Counted from the first letter of the stretch, positions 12,249 to 32,471 are shown. The stretch: DNA of 64,000 nucleotides from Axinella damicornis (GCA_963931865.1 OZ007513.1:2559988-2623987), one strand, 5' to 3'. A program made the numbers and translations. Notes: a model not told the origin generated them from the sequence alone.

Positions 12249-13309
12249 TTAAACCTAGTAGCTATATTTCTTGCTCACAATGCTGGGCATGGATCAATGT
12301 GAACCAGCTATTACAACGGTTGTATACTGTTACATGTCATATGCCCTCACAGGAGCTATTGAGTGTTGCATGCAAAGTAGCTAGCATGAAAGAGCATCTA
12401 AGTAGGCATCTAGCTAGTTGCTAGGTCACGGTGGTTTCAAATAATAATTGGATTGGCAGCTAGCCACAACTTATCACATACCGTAGTCAATAACGCTAGT
12501 TTACCACAGATCAAATGGCAATACTCCTACCTAGTAACAATAGACCTTCAAAGCGTCAACCAACATACAGAGTGGCTTTAACACATTGTTGCACTTTTAA
12601 CCCCTCCATTCTATGAAATCTGAAACTGATTGTCTCTAGTTGATGCATGCATAGCTGTGTTGGCCATCCAAAGGAATAGCTACGTCTGCCTTAGTGCACG
12701 TTTTGAAGTGCTAGGAGGCAGTTAGTGTGCAGGTTGTATTATATCACAGCAAGAAAGTATTGTTCAAAGGAACAAAAGAAGCAGTTAAATTTATGGCATA
12801 ACACACTAGTATGGTAGTACACATGTGCATGCTAGTATACACACATGTATGGTACTACATATTGTTCTATCTATTGACATATATTCCTAGTTTGGATGCA
12901 GGCTCAATTGAACGACTGTGCAGTGACAGGCTGGCAGCCACAGTCATAGACAGATAAAAGCACGTGCTGATTAGCTAGCACGTATACCTTAGATTGCGAT
13001 AATTCCTTGCATATAGCTATGAACTCTGGTCTGATGCACATGCAGGCTAACTAGCACTTTGCATATCCTAACATAGCTGCATACTGCTGACCTGAATTTG
13101 TCTTCAGAGTTTGCTGTAGCTAGCCTCGATCAGTTCAGTTCAGGACTCACAGCCACCACAGGTAATAATAAGCCAGTTTGTCACTAGCTAGTAGCTACTA
13201 TATAGTACGTACTTTTGAGCTATTGTGTCAGAATGCCACAGTAGTGAAGCTGTATTTTGTTTTGTATGGCTGTACAGAAGCCATTGCGGAACTTACCGGG
13301 TTTACCCAT

Positions 13310-13590
13310 GCTTCACCGTCCCAATTCTTCCCTCCCCTCCCTTCCCATGCTCCCCTCCCCTCCAATGCACCCTCTCAATGCTCCTCCTCCCTTCCCATGT
13401 TCCCTTCCCTCCCATGCTCCCCTCCCCTCTCATGCTCCACCCTCTCAATGCTCCCTTCCCTCCCATGCTCCACCCTCTTAATGCTCCCCTCCCTTCCCCT
13501 CCCATGCTCCACCCTCCCAATGCTCCCCTCCCCTCCCATGCTCCACCTTCCCAATGCTCCCCTTCCCTCCCATGCTCCACCCTCCCATGT
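13310..13590. repeat. CT-rich minisatellite
   Basis: Alternating CCTCCCATGCTCCACC and CCAATGCTCCCCT blocks of about 15 and 30 bp repeat more than ten times. All frames stay open, giving spurious Pro/Ser/Leu-rich ORFs on both strands, which I do not take as genes. Confidence 0.8.
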
Positions 13591-14154
13591 AGCACAAAAA
13601 CAAAAGAAACTGAGTGAGGCATCAGAGAAGTGAACGATGGGCATGAGCCACCCCTGTTTTGAATGGGTCTGCACCTCCACATCCAGCAGCAGGTACACAC
13701 CACATGCACTCCTTGTTTTCACATCAGGTGGTACAGACCTGGTCTGCAACTCAAGTAAATACGGACATATGCAGATTCTGGCACATGTTAATACTGAAGA
13801 ACACCCATTCTTGTATACGGGAGTTGCTCACTCCCACACCTTGGATACAGGCATACACAAACACAGTATACGCGATGACAAGTGTTCACAAAAAATCATC
13901 ATGCATCGGCATGGCAACTGGCACTGTACTGTACAACAAGCAGAGAGATGCTCCAGTGATTGTAGCTGAACACTATCCTTCCGTGCAGGGTATGTGTTCC
14001 ATGAACGCCTAAACTTGATCAGTATACAATCAGACTTTTTTGCCACAAAGATATAAAAAAATCATGTGATCTGATTTGCAGCTACTTATAAGTAGACCGT
14101 ATTGAAATAGGCACAAACGATGATGAAAGGGCTGCATGGGTGGAGGTCTTATTT

Positions 14155-14240
14155 GATAGGGAAGATTGTGAGGGAGCTTAGGGAAGATTGCGAGGGAGCT
14201 TAGGGAAGATTGCGATGGAGCTAAGGGAAGATTGCGAGCA
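14155..14240. repeat. 23-bp tandem repeat
   Basis: The unit GGGAAGATTGCGAGGGAGCT plus a short tail is repeated about four times with few changes. Confidence 0.75.
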
Positions 14241-14671
14241 GTTTGATTCGAGAATGGAGATGTAAGCTATAGGGATGGATAGAAATGGCTGTCTTCAGAC
14301 AAACAACCTATCTGTTTGTGTAAAGAACTGCTATCTCTTTAGAATACAGCACTAGCTATATAACTTTGTAGCAGAGAGTGCTAAGCTCCCTCGCAATGTT
14401 CCCTCGATCATTCTAAGCTCTACAAATTTAAATGACACAAATTGACTTTCCAAACTGGCCGGAGTTACGAAATATAGTTAGTTCGCATGCAGACATTTTT
14501 GACAGATTTGACCCAACTACACTAGTATCAGACCATGCAGGAGTTAACATTATGCATCATTATAACGATGCATATAATTATATGTTAATATTCCTACATG
14601 TTCACATATATCCAACTCACGATCAATTGCAGTACATACACACACCACATATTTTATGAGTGACAAACCTA

Positions 14672-14782
14672 TAGCCTCGTTCCCGGCCAGGCTCCTCCCC
14701 AGCTTTTTGTCACAGTCATACTTTAGCACAGTGTTCGACAAAAAGCTGGGGAGGAGCTTGGGAACGATCGAGCTCAAGGCTA
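14672..14782. mobile_element. AGCCTCG-family foldback element, long form
   Basis: TAGCCTCGTTCCCGG at the left pairs with the right end, and an inner inverted repeat (CTCCTCCCCAGCTTTTTGTC with its complement) extends the stem. The right terminus is disturbed by a few inserted bases. Confidence 0.65.
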
Positions 14783-15374
14783 TTATAATATAATGACAAA
14801 CCCATGATCTGCATGAAGGTATACGAAAACTGCATGCCTCGATCTGCAATCCATGCCTCTCCAAAGGACATGCATGCACGATTGAGACTGTACTCAGCAC
14901 CGGCCCTTCTATACTGTAGAACATAATAATTATGATTGGTGCATGGCCTTGATTGGATTTAGCAATTAGTCTCTGGTTAAACATTTTTTACATGACGAAA
15001 TATCTTGGTGCGCAATAATTTTATGAATTGCACAGTGATGCGGTGTGACAACAAAGAGCAAGTTATAAAAAGTTTTGCATAATAACACAGGATATGCGGA
15101 CTAGTCTAATGCATACAAAATTGACAAATGTGGTAGGAACTGTTTACCAGAAGTCAAAGTTGATTAAAAATTAAAATCAGATTAGGGTACAAAATTAAAT
15201 TGGAATTGATGCCCCCTTTGATTGGACAGATACAATGTGTATCACAACGGCCATCACAAGTGGAACGTGTACACAGTACACAATACAAATTAGTGACGAG
15301 AAAATTCTAGCTAATAAAAGAGAATTGAAAAATTCTAATACCAATGGTCCCTATACAAAACGAAGTTCAATTTG

Positions 15375-18292
15375 TCAGATGTCGAATGCCTCAGAAACAG
15401 TACAGGTACTACCAGCCAACAACGGGTCATGTTGTGTTTGCAATATCGAGTCAAAACACTGGAACTTTAGCGCTGCTTCACCATTTATTGTGAGATTGTC
15501 CCAACTTCCGTGAATTGAGTTCAGCTCTGGAAACGTGTAGGTTGGTGTTGGCACACACTGTCTTAGAGCCTCGCTCGTCTCAATCGCTATCCGATCATTC
15601 TCCGAGAGTGTTGGACTCAGGTATTGCTGTCCACTCGAGTAGTGATTTCTACCTGTGGAAGTTTCACCGCAAGATCTTTGAAGGTCTGCGTGCATACGAA
15701 TCTGGTTCGGTGAAAGTACATGCCTGTGACCATCTTGTGTGTCTGACAGAAATTCTCGAATGCAGTCAATTTCCATTGATTTCTGTTCGCATGGTGTTGG
15801 TGCTTCATTTGATGAGTCATCATCACCTAAAAGCTGAGCTATCTCTTCACTAACTGCTGACAAATCAGGCCCGTGATGGCTGCCACCACAGTTCAGCCCC
15901 TCTCCATCCTCGATCCGCTCAAACATGTCCAGTACACCAACTTCCATGGAAAGTGCAGATGAGGAGAGGAGGGTGTCCGGGTTGAATTGAAAATCAGAGA
16001 ATATATCATCCTGGAACAGCAGATCCGAAAGCTGTAGTGATTTACCCTGTACAGTGCTGATGTCGGAAGCACTTGCACTGTGGCCTAATCGCAAAGAGGT
16101 GGGAGACGTGGACATGGAATTGAGGAGGTCTGCCGGTTCGCTATGGCAGCGTCCCTCCATGGAGTGGTTTCTTTCGTACATCACCTCAACCTTGTACTCC
16201 GAGCTTGGAGAAGGTGATTCAAGCTTGACAGCAGCTGCACTACGAATGGCAGTGGTGGAAGCTGTCAGTGGGCAGCCGTTCTGCCCCTCAGAGCAGGAGT
16301 CGTTCGCCTCCTCTTGCCTTTTGAGTTTGTTCAAGATGTGCTCACGAAACGCCATAAGGTTTGCCTTGTTCATCGACCGTGGCCACTGGGATTGCTTCGT
16401 TTTCTTGTGAGAAGGCTTCATAGCAACTGGACTGCCAGTCTTGTGAAGGCGGGCTCTCTGGTTCTTGGGAAGCAGTTTCATACTAACAGAGCCGGTACCG
16501 TTGACAAAACACCCGTGTTGTGCAGCATCCTTGAGATTCGCTCCCACCTGCTGGCCAGCACTGTTTGTCACAGTAGTCAGGGCACCACTGCTGGTAGGAA
16601 GTGGAGTGGAGGAGATCGGGGGACACTGAGTCGGGAGGATCCTAGCAAAAACTGTTCCCCCCGCAGGCTTCTGCCCTTGCAGAGGTACGCCCGTGGCCTG
16701 GGTGCATGGTCTGGGTGTTGTGGCCGTGCACAGATATGGTGCAGATTCAGTCTTGAGGGATATTAGCTTCTCGATTTGGTCAGCTCCTAATCTGGCTATC
16801 TGTGATTGCAGCTGTGCGATATCTGTAGGTGGTAGCTTGCTCAGCTCGGATGTGATTCCCGGTAGGCCACTTACATTGACGTTTACCCCGTTGTTCAGAA
16901 ATGGTTTTGTGAGCGTGGAGAGAGCGGTGCTGATGGCAACCAGGAAGATAGCAGGGTTACTGCTGGAGGCCAGGAGCTTGCTCAGTGCTGGCATCTGTGA
17001 GCACAGAGACTGAAGCAATTGTGTGTTGATCCCGGGAATATTTGGAAGGTTTTGCAAGTTTGCGAGGAGATTTGGTGACAGCTGGTTGGTGCACGGTGCA
17101 CTAGAAGTCTCCATCTTGATGGTAGTGGTGATATCGGCCGATTCGTCCGTACTATCACCGCTGGTTGACTCAGAACAAGGACTCTCATCTGAAACAATTG
17201 CCTCTGCTGGATCTGAGCTGGAGAGAGAACATCTCGCTTGCATGTTGTCTTCAGGCTTAACCACAGGTTTTGGGGCAACTGGTGCTTTCGGACACACAGA
17301 TTTGTTCTTGATTTCAAGATCAGACAAGCTTCGCGATTCTGGCAAGCAGTCTTCACCTACCAATGATGCCGGTTTCTCATCAGAAGTGAAGCTTCCATAG
17401 CTGATCAGGCCATCGCCAGTCATTCGGCAACTAAGTGGATTTGTGTTTCCCGATCTGAGATCGGCTGGTTTGATGTTATCTGCCAGGGTAGCTTCTGATG
17501 CGAGCAAATCCGTAAACTGAGAACTGAATCCATCGATACTGGATCCCGTGGATAGGTTTTCGGGATAGTATGGTCCCACACTGGATACAGCGGGGCTGCA
17601 ATACTCTTGTGGCTGAGAGGAGTATGGAACAGGAGGATGGGGAGGAGGAGGGGGAGCAAACATAGAGCTGGCTTGGTTTGGAAGATAGGTAGCACTGACG
17701 TCTTGGCTGGGTCCAAAACCACCAAAGTGTTGAGAAGCAGAAAAGAAACTGACTTCACCGATGGGGCTTGTTACAGGGTCAGGAAGAGCCGGGTGGATCA
17801 TGTGAGGAGGAGGAGGTGGGAACGAAGGATTTGTTGGTGACAAGTTGCAGTGAAAAAAAGGAGTGGGATTGACGGGCGTAAGTGCGGGAGATAGAGACCG
17901 ATTCTGTAAGCTGCCAGGTTGGACACAATTCAGTGGCATCGGAGCATTACTAGTTATTGGACTGACATCATACGTGGAGTATCCACTGTCAGACTCGTAC
18001 CCTGTGGCAGAGAACAACTTCGCCTCGATTTCACTCAGATCAACAGCAGAACGTAGAAATTGCTCAATTTGCTCCCCAGACCAATCAGTGTTTTCTGAGA
18101 GAACAGCCTCGATGTCTTCCACAGCGAGGCCAGGTAGATCCACATCCTTGATGATCTCTTCATTTACAAAGTTCAGGATTGCCGCGGGATCTTGGCAGGA
18201 GGCGGAGGTGGGAGGGAGGGTATCCTGCAGTCGAGGTGGATGACCCAGGTGTGGAGAACTAACACTGTTTGGTAGACAGCTTTGCTGTGCAC
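15375..18292 (-). CDS. Ser/Pro-rich regulatory protein, C-terminal exon (5' incomplete)
   Basis: One minus-strand exon is open for 971 codons, from a splice acceptor (TGTGACAG before GTGCACAGC) at 18292 to a TGA at 15375. The frame runs back past the usual first candidate start to the acceptor, and no ATG begins it, so upstream exons are missing. I do not recognise the family. Visible features are an acidic/hydrophobic N-terminal part (AILNFVNEEIIKDVDLPGL, then EDIEAVLSENTDWSGEQI), a DSGYST motif near residue 100 that resembles a phosphodegron, long Ser/Pro/Thr-rich tracts, and a basic amphipathic segment near residues 630-665 (QWPRSMNKANLMAFREHILN, then KLKR). Acidic segments such as LSDLLFQDDIFSDF follow. 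The composition suggests a transcriptional co-regulator, which is inference. Codon use and the 2.9-kb open frame support it as real. Confidence 0.8.
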
Positions 18293-20242
18293 CTGTGACA
18301 TGTAGGAGAGAGGGGGAAATGCGATGAAGTACTTCTGACAGGATTGGAATGAAATGTTTTCCTTCCTACGTTATATTAAGGGGTTTAGGTAGGCAATATG
18401 GGGTGCCATTACACGAGTGACTGGATGTATTTTCCTGAGCTGATAAGCAAGGGAAAATAAAAATACCACATCCAAGTGTCATAACGCATTATGGACTTAT
18501 AGAGTCCAATTTAATGTAGATTCAACCCTGGCAATATGGCCAGATGATTGATTATATTGCCAGGGCATATGGATACACAATTGTGGGAGTACCATAACAA
18601 AAAGGTATATTATGATAACAGGTTGCATGTATGGGAGTCTCTGCATTCTATATACAGGACCAGAGTGTAGATTGCCTGGTGTATGAAATCCACAGTTTAT
18701 TTGATGCTTCCTCATAAGGTGAAGTGGTGCTCAAGTTATAATGATGGCATAACTTCCAATTCACAGGAGAGTTTATACAATGGGCTACTTGTAACTAAGG
18801 AATGGTGGTCAGATGTTAATGGTGTCTCCTGGACACCTATCTAGGAGAGACTTTGCTACTAAGGGTGGAGGATGGAATTGGGTATGACTACGTTGCTGTC
18901 TGCATGTTCGCTCAAAGGCGGTACCACTGTTGGTTATGATGTAATCCCTTCGTGCACTGATTGGCTGATTGGTCAACAGTTGCTGTACAAAACAGCGGTT
19001 GGCATTTCAACCATTTGAGGTACGTAGCTGACTGGTAGAGCAGTGTGTCTATGGAGACCAAGTTAACTGTTGCTACAGTTGTGTCATGGCCCTACCTGAG
19101 AACAGGTGCTTCAGCTACAGCTATGTATACAAGCAGTGCAAAGTAGTGCTTAGTGGAGCCAGCGCAAACAAACTGGTCTATTATACGTGGTAGGTAAAAC
19201 TGTATACTCAATGTAGTTAGTAAGTATGTTAGCCTTGATCCTGGCCTTGCCCTGTCTGGGTACGAGGCTAGTAGGTATGTCATGATACAACTCAGTGGAT
19301 GCTGAGGAATGAGTCATGTAAAGCAGCTGAGAATGCCTGAGACCCACCTCAACCTCTATGAACTACCACCGTATACTATGACTACCGAACAGCTGTCATT
19401 GTCGACAGCTAGCAAGGTTGTAAGCTAAATAAAGTGTCGGTCAAGTAATGCCAGCCCAGCAAATGGCTACAGAGCTCTATGGATGCGATAGGAAGTTTCC
19501 CTTGCATGAGCAGGCTAGTAGCCTGGTTCCCATGGAGACATGACTGCAACCACAGCAAACAGCGACAGTCGAGCACAGCAGAGCACACGGCCAGCAACAA
19601 AAGCTACAACTTGGCAGAAACCTATTGGTTACATCCCCGGATGAGTCACATGCTCTCCCCGGCCCCAAGAGGTTAATTTGATCCATCTATTTGCAGTAAG
19701 TTGACTAGGCAGAGTACTGGATAGTTAATACCTATGTTTTTAGCCAATTGTATCCTGAACACAAAAGGTAGGGTTTTTTTTTACCGTTGCTTTATTAGTA
19801 TTGGTTTATTAACTCCACCCCTTTCTACTTAGGCATGTGACCTTTCATATTTGAAGACCCATACAACCAAGATACAACAAAAGGTGCCATGGGATGGGTA
19901 CTCCATCAATACACTCTATACATGTTGCTAGTGAAACCCTCACAGGTCCTTCACGTACAGGTCCTTACGTACGTTTTGGTGTATGTGTCAGGTTCTCGAG
20001 AATGACTTCCTCATAAGGTGCATGCATACCACAATACAATTAGCAAAGATGTAATGTCCTCTTGCGAAAACTGTAATGGTGTATATAGCAGGTAAGCGGC
20101 CTTTGTTCTTGGGAGGCTGTCTTCAGTATAACACTTCAGGATTTAGTGCAGGGTATGTAATGTTTACTAGCAGGCTACACAAGAGATTTAGGTAGCTTTA
20201 TGTCCAGGCTAGACTTTGATTCTTCTCAGATAGCAAGGTTCT
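18293..20242. other. Likely 5' intron and intergenic DNA
   Basis: The 5' exons of the gene ending at 15375 should lie here, but I found none whose phase (one leftover base) matches the acceptor at 18292. A TGAGTCAC AP-1-like word occurs near 19643. Otherwise there is one foldback element and no clear gene. Confidence 0.4.
19230..19270. mobile_element. AGCCTCG-family foldback element, diverged
   Basis: TAGCCTTGATCCTGGCC and GTCTGGGTACGAGGCTA are imperfect inverted repeats, matching the ends seen at 26731..26770. Confidence 0.5.
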
Positions 20243-20411
20243 TCAGTCAAACACAAACTTGGGTGTGTAAATTCTAAACGCAACTGCAGCCAATCCCTCA
20301 TCAGGTTCTGCTGTTAATGTAGACGGTTGAGATGTGTCCTCAGTGATGGAGTGGTGATTGTTTTCCCGACTGGATATACCTCCAAAACAGCTGTACTTAT
20401 ATACACTCTCT
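20243..20411 (-). CDS. Possible last exon of the zinc-finger gene
   Basis: After an acceptor-like CCTGTGCAG, a frame runs to TGA at 20243..20245. It codes SSRENNHHSITEDTSQPSTL and ends in FRIYTPKFVFD. It lies just downstream of the last zinc-finger exon and has a coherent composition. The phase fits the exon ending at 21446 only if the acceptor is shifted by two bases or another exon lies between, so the link is tentative. Confidence 0.3.
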
Positions 20412-21445
20412 CTGCACAGGACAGGAAGTTAATGCCTTATCAATCCTGAACCAAAACATCCTCTTTCAGTATTGTATACAAGATTATGTATTAGCGATAT
20501 GCTGCAGAGAATGTCTATCCTGGAACCGATTAGAAAACGGGGCTTTCATATACGTCCTGTTGTATTCGACAGGAATCCGATGATGTAATCTTTGGCAATG
20601 GCTTCTATTACAAAATAATTAGATCACCAAACATATATAGCAACACTCATCCCAGGTGCTACTCGTAACCTCATCTACATACCAGTCGTTGGCCATAGTT
20701 GCAGGCATGTTGTACATTTGTGTGTGTGGTGTTGGTGGAGCTTTGAGGTACTTTTCCAATCGTCAATTTCTTGCACATATATAGGCAAAACAACCAAGGA
20801 AGTTTTTAGGCTTGTCCTTCCTGCCTAGGTGTTGTTGAATGGGCTCTATTATAGCAGTGATGTAATTGTCATTTTTATAGCATGGTTACTATGGCAATAT
20901 AATTCAATTTAAGCAAACCTTGGCAGGACATACACAGATGTTGAACAGTATTCAGCGAAGCATATTCGAGCTACACTTCACGGAGTTCTAGGAAGATCTT
21001 ACTATAGGGCTGTGCTCAGTACCTGCTGTTTGGAAAGCCAGACTTCAATTCCTGTTTATGAAAGACGTAGTTCTTTCACAAACAGGAGCCACAGAATATA
21101 CCTTCGTGCTGGTCCACATAGTTCTATATGCGTGCCTTAGAGCCAAATGTGTATGTGCCACTGGGGGGTATCTCCACGGGACCTAATGAAAACAGCTGCT
21201 TCCCATAAGTTATTGTGTTACGATATCTACACAAAATTAATGATGCGGCACAGGAGTACATTTACATGAAGGTCAGATTTGGTACCATGCGATCCAGTGA
21301 CTGTTTCAACGTCAGTTTCCATGGTTATGGAACGCAAACTTGAAGGCGGGGATTATCGACCAGTTGTAGTTCCTATGACTGTAATACTGGCACTCTGTTT
21401 GGGGGAAGACCCCAGAATGATTACTTTGTGTGTGACTATCCTTAC

Positions 21446-28092
<6,647 letters not shown>

Positions 28093-28475
28093 CTGCAAGA
28101 GAGGGAGGGAAGGAGGGAGGAGGGAGGGAGGGAGGGGGGAGGGAGGGTGGGGAGGGAGGGAAGGAGGCAAGAAGTGGTGCAGGAGGGAGAGAGTGGAGGA
28201 GGGAAAAGTGGAGGAGGAGTAGGGAGTGGAGGAGGAGGGTACAATTACACAAAAACTATGGAAGTTTGTACACCTCAGATGTCTCAAGCACAACTTTTGT
28301 ACATGAATACGATTCTCATACTCTACATACATCAGGTCTAATCTGAGGTCACTAATTGCAGATAGATACTAAGAATACAATTAAGAACTTCATGAGTTGA
28401 CATGATCCCAACATGCCAAGAATAGGATACCTGTGTACTGTTAAACTACTCATAACAGAGGGTGGTTGTACTTAC

Positions 28476-28505
28476 TGTTGTATTTCCACAACCGTAGAGG
28501 GTTGA
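28476..28505 (-). CDS. Possible 30-bp upstream exon of the zinc-finger gene
   Basis: A pyrimidine-rich acceptor ending in GATAG and a GTAAGTAC donor bracket ten codons (STLYGCGNTT). The phase is 0, which fits the exon starting at 28092. It is too short to be certain. Confidence 0.25.
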
Positions 28506-31084
28506 CTATCATAAGTTATGAGAGAGAAAGTTGTGCGTTTTGGAAAAATTGCTGCTTGGTCATGATGAACACATTAAAATTCCATGGATGTTCACCTTTA
28601 TGTCAAAACTGCACTACAAAATGGATTGTCTGATCACGTCAGGGATGAAATCACTCAAAACCAACAATCTGTCGAAAGTTTGCCCATTTAAAACCAAACG
28701 TCATACCAAACATCACAAAAAATAGCCTTGATCGCAGCCCCCCACTGGTGAGTCTAGCACATTTAACCATGTGAAAAATATCACGGCTGCCCAACCCTCC
28801 TGATCATGGAGCGCAGAACAACAAAGAGGAACAAAACGATGGAGGAGACTGGCACGTTTTACTACGTGAGAAACATCACGGTTGCACAACCTAGGAGAAC
28901 TGTCCAGGTCACTCACCACGTAGCTGGGGAGTCACCTCACAGTGGCAATTAGGAACTTGCGAGGACCTTGAACCTTCACATGAATTCTAAGCTCAGCAAT
29001 GACTACAACTAGCGACAATAAATCTCGTTCAGGGAGTTCTAAAAATGTACCAACTGGATATTCACAGTGTGGCAAAGTAAACCGATAGTTACTGTCAGAC
29101 CAATCCTCCACCAATGAATCTGATTGGTCAGCATAGCCTACCAATGAATTTGATTTGCCAGTATAATTTTGAACCACATGATGTGGAAGTGCACAAGCCT
29201 GTTACAAAAGGCACCTCATCAGGAGGAGATGAGTTTGATAGCACCAGGAGAACTATGAACTATGAGAGGACGGCTTGATGAATATTGTCTTGAGCACATT
29301 TTGGCTCGTGCGAATCTATAGAACACCAAACGCCACACAGTATGTTCATTCCTTCTGCTGTTTACAAGCCCAAGGTAAATTATATCCAGTTTATGGTGAG
29401 GCCATGCACTGGCTTCTAAACTCTCGAACTATGTGCTGAATTATTCACTGGCAGTCACATGGCAATTCCGACAGAAAAGGCAGCTGGATTGGTATCCTGA
29501 TACACAGGAATGAAAATTTAATTAGTATGTCAACAATAAGCCACGGCAAACTTCAGTGTACCGTTCTGCAGCTTCTGCATACTTCTTGTATATAGGCTTG
29601 CTCCCACGCTGTCTCCCGCTCCATTTTTACGCAGCTGCATACATGACCTTTGAACCGTCAGGCAGGTCAAAGGTCACATATGCAGCTAAAACGCATTGGG
29701 AGATGGCCTGGGAACAAGACTATACTTCTTATGAATCACAGTGCACAATACTGCGGCATCATGTTACGAATACACCACGTGTGCACACACCTCGTCTTAC
29801 CCCACCTGGTGAAGCTTCGACAGATCGAAAGGATACTGGATAAAGTGACTCATTAAAGTTCTTGGTGTTGTCTAAGATATGTATTCCACAACAACACGTT
29901 TATCATAAACGTAGTTTGAACCCACTCGAATTACAGGAAGAGAAGTTAGCAGACATTAATCATATGGTACCAATTGAAACACAAGCAGGTGTCATGTATT
30001 AGTGTCAAAACAGTCACCACACACATTCAGTCCATTCCCAGACTACGTAATTTCACGGAGGCTACGGAAACGAAACAACGCACATCAGTCTTGTTTCTAG
30101 ACCAATTGTACCAAAGGGTCTCACTAGACCAATTGTACCAAAGGGTCTCATTGCTGTGACATTTCAGGTGGATTCTGGTAGTGTTTATGCTCTACAGTAC
30201 AGCTGTCCAGTGGAGGTACGTATATAACCTCAATCGTTCCACTGCAGTCAGTTGTGTCCTACAGTGCACGTGTTTTGGTTCATTCATGGTACGTGCTAGA
30301 CCAAATAGGGGATTTCCCTGCCCAACTAATTATAATTGGCTCGTAGTTTGCAGGGACTAATTAATGGGTACTAATTGAGGAAAGAAAGAATGTGCACCAC
30401 CATTTGTTCGAAAAGTATGCATACTTTAATTCCGAGGCCACGGGCAGGTGAGGTGGAATGATTTCCCAGGTAATTTGGTCACGGATCTGTGCATGCTATC
30501 CAGCAGTCTTGCTTCAGTGAAGAATCCGTTTAGTGGTAGGGAATCAAAGTATAGAGATAGATGACAAAAATAATCACAAACAAAGCTTACAGCTAAATTG
30601 ACGATGGTAGCATCTAAACCAACAATAGCCGAGTTGTGACCACATTTGTGAAACCCCAAACCTTTTTCCATGTTTAAATTTCCACACCACCAGATGGTAA
30701 TGTAGTCTAATGTCTAATGTAAATCCGCTGGAGGGAATTGCTGCGGTCATTCATGAGCAGTAGCTGCACATGTTGTCAGGTATTCACAACCATATAAGGT
30801 ATTCACAATCGTACAGCAGGCCACCACTGGCGCAGGGTCACCTTTAGCAATTTGAATATTAGGAATTTGTGTTGTTATGGACATGTGACATTTCTGCCCT
30901 GTCACCATCAGACCACTCTGTGTAATGAGCTTGCATGTGGGGTACTGATTTGGCACCAATTTTCATCCTCACACTTACACAGAAACCAATTCTTTGCTGG
31001 GGGCGGGGGGGGGGGGGGGGGGGAAGGGGACTACATTCTACTAATTTAGGAGATCCATTCCATAACTCAAATGTATGCCACCTG

Positions 31085-31175
31085 TTCATATATAAATAGG
31101 CCCTATGAATAGCCACTCCACCTCTTGCCAGCAGTGTATGGACCTCGGTGTACAGAGCTCGTTTCCAAATCTCCC
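31085..31175. repeat. Dispersed repeat, copy 1 of an inverted pair
   Basis: The segment beginning GGCCCTATGAATAGCCACTC and running through a CTCGTTTCCAAATCTCCCA tail occurs in reverse at 32405..32470, with its tail at 32315..32333. The roughly 60-bp match is nearly perfect. Confidence 0.75.
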
Positions 31176-32310
31176 AAATTTCAGGACAATAATAGCTCAA
31201 GTGCTCTGAGCCACTGTTGAATTGCAGGGGGAATTTGTTGTGCAGTTGGTGGAAAGAGGAAACGTTAATGATGTTTACATACTTCAAAGGCATCCAAGCA
31301 TCTCAATCACTTTCCCCTCTATGCCCAATTACGTAAACATTAGGAATCGTGGAAGTGTCTTACTGTGTTCGACCACAATATGTGCCTACCAGTGCCCATG
31401 TGTATCGAATGTGTGTACTGTGTGTGTATACAAACAGAAGCATCACAGACCTGGTAACATAAATGTTTTAGTACCGGATAAACAGCTTAGAATTTCGCAT
31501 AAACATAAACAAAACAGAAACTCATCAGATTTATCAATTATGGTACGTTTGGTCTCTGTGTTACAATGGTGTTGAATACACGTAAGCCATGGAGTACCTG
31601 GTACTTCTATATCAACCACGGGATGAAAGAAATCAGCAATCTTGGCGTACTCAAGTCATAAATCTTGTCCAACTTGTTTGAGTCTTGTAAACACCAATAG
31701 TAATATCATTGTGCGTACATCGCTGTCCGCTGTAGCTAAGTAAGCCCAGTACCAATGTGTGGGACTAGTCACCAGCTAAGCATGCAGGGAGCTACAATGT
31801 ACGTGCATGCTACACAAGGTACCACTATATATGCATGTGATTTGGCTGACAGATTGCTCAGAGAATTCTACCGGGAGAAAAGATGGATTACATGGCCCAA
31901 TTCATATGTGGATCATAACACTTTCAGCTTCGCTCCTGGTGTCAAAGAAAACGGCTAACATTAATGGCTTCTCCAACTAAAAAGCCAACAAAAGCGACCA
32001 AACTTTCTCTAAACACCACCATCTGCTGCAGATTGTACAAGCCCACGTCGAAAGGACCCCCTCCGCACGTGTACCCACGACCTCCTACGACCTGTTGATG
32101 TACCAAGGCTTGAGTTGACAACTGCCAGCAAAGAAACTATGAACATCTGCCACTTGTTGGCCTTTGGTCTGGAAGAATACACACTTTTAAATGTACAGTG
32201 TAGCAATGGCTGCAACTGTGTTATTTCTTAAAAATGGTAGCAGATGAAATTTCATATGCACGTGTTTGCTTCAATTCCTGTGTTGTGTGTGTGTACGTAC
32301 ATGGCATGTC

Positions 32311-32471
32311 ATAGCCTCGTTTCCAAATCTCCCAGGCTGTCCACCTCTGTATCTGCATACCAACTGATCAAAGACCAGAGGTGGCAGAAGACAGGGAACG
32401 AGAGATGTGCTCTGTACACCGAGGTCCATACACTGCTGGCAAGAGGTGGAGTGGCTATTCATAGGGCCTAT
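32311..32471. repeat. Dispersed repeat, copy 2 of an inverted pair
   Basis: Reverse complement of the block at 31085..31175. It is joined to a TAGCCTCGTTTCC end and an AGGGAACGAGAG end, so it appears to be a composite or longer member of the AGCCTCG family. Confidence 0.65.

Larger units (their letters stand above)
11939..15374. other. Intergenic with simple repeats
   Basis: No coding exon is supported. The interval holds the likely promoter of kinase copy B, the hairpin at 12198..12248, a CT-rich array at 13310..13590, a 23-bp array near 14155..14240 and a foldback element at 14672..14782. The rest is AT-rich with TAGC-rich words. Confidence 0.5.

Noticed and set aside
13178..13749. Overlapping Pro/Ser/Leu- and Gly/Glu-rich ORFs on both strands
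   Set aside because: They cover a CT-rich minisatellite; open frames on both strands follow from composition.
28932..29177. 81-codon minus-strand ORF
   Set aside because: It partly covers a short tandem duplication (CCAATGAATYTGATT); no family match or splice context.
31942..32091. Possible 49-codon terminal exon (VVGGRGYTCGGGPFDVGLYN onward) after a CATCAACAG acceptor, minus strand
   Set aside because: Its phase would fit the Tyr-rich gene, but it is short, nearly 3 kb away and has no recognisable motif. Chance is a fair explanation.
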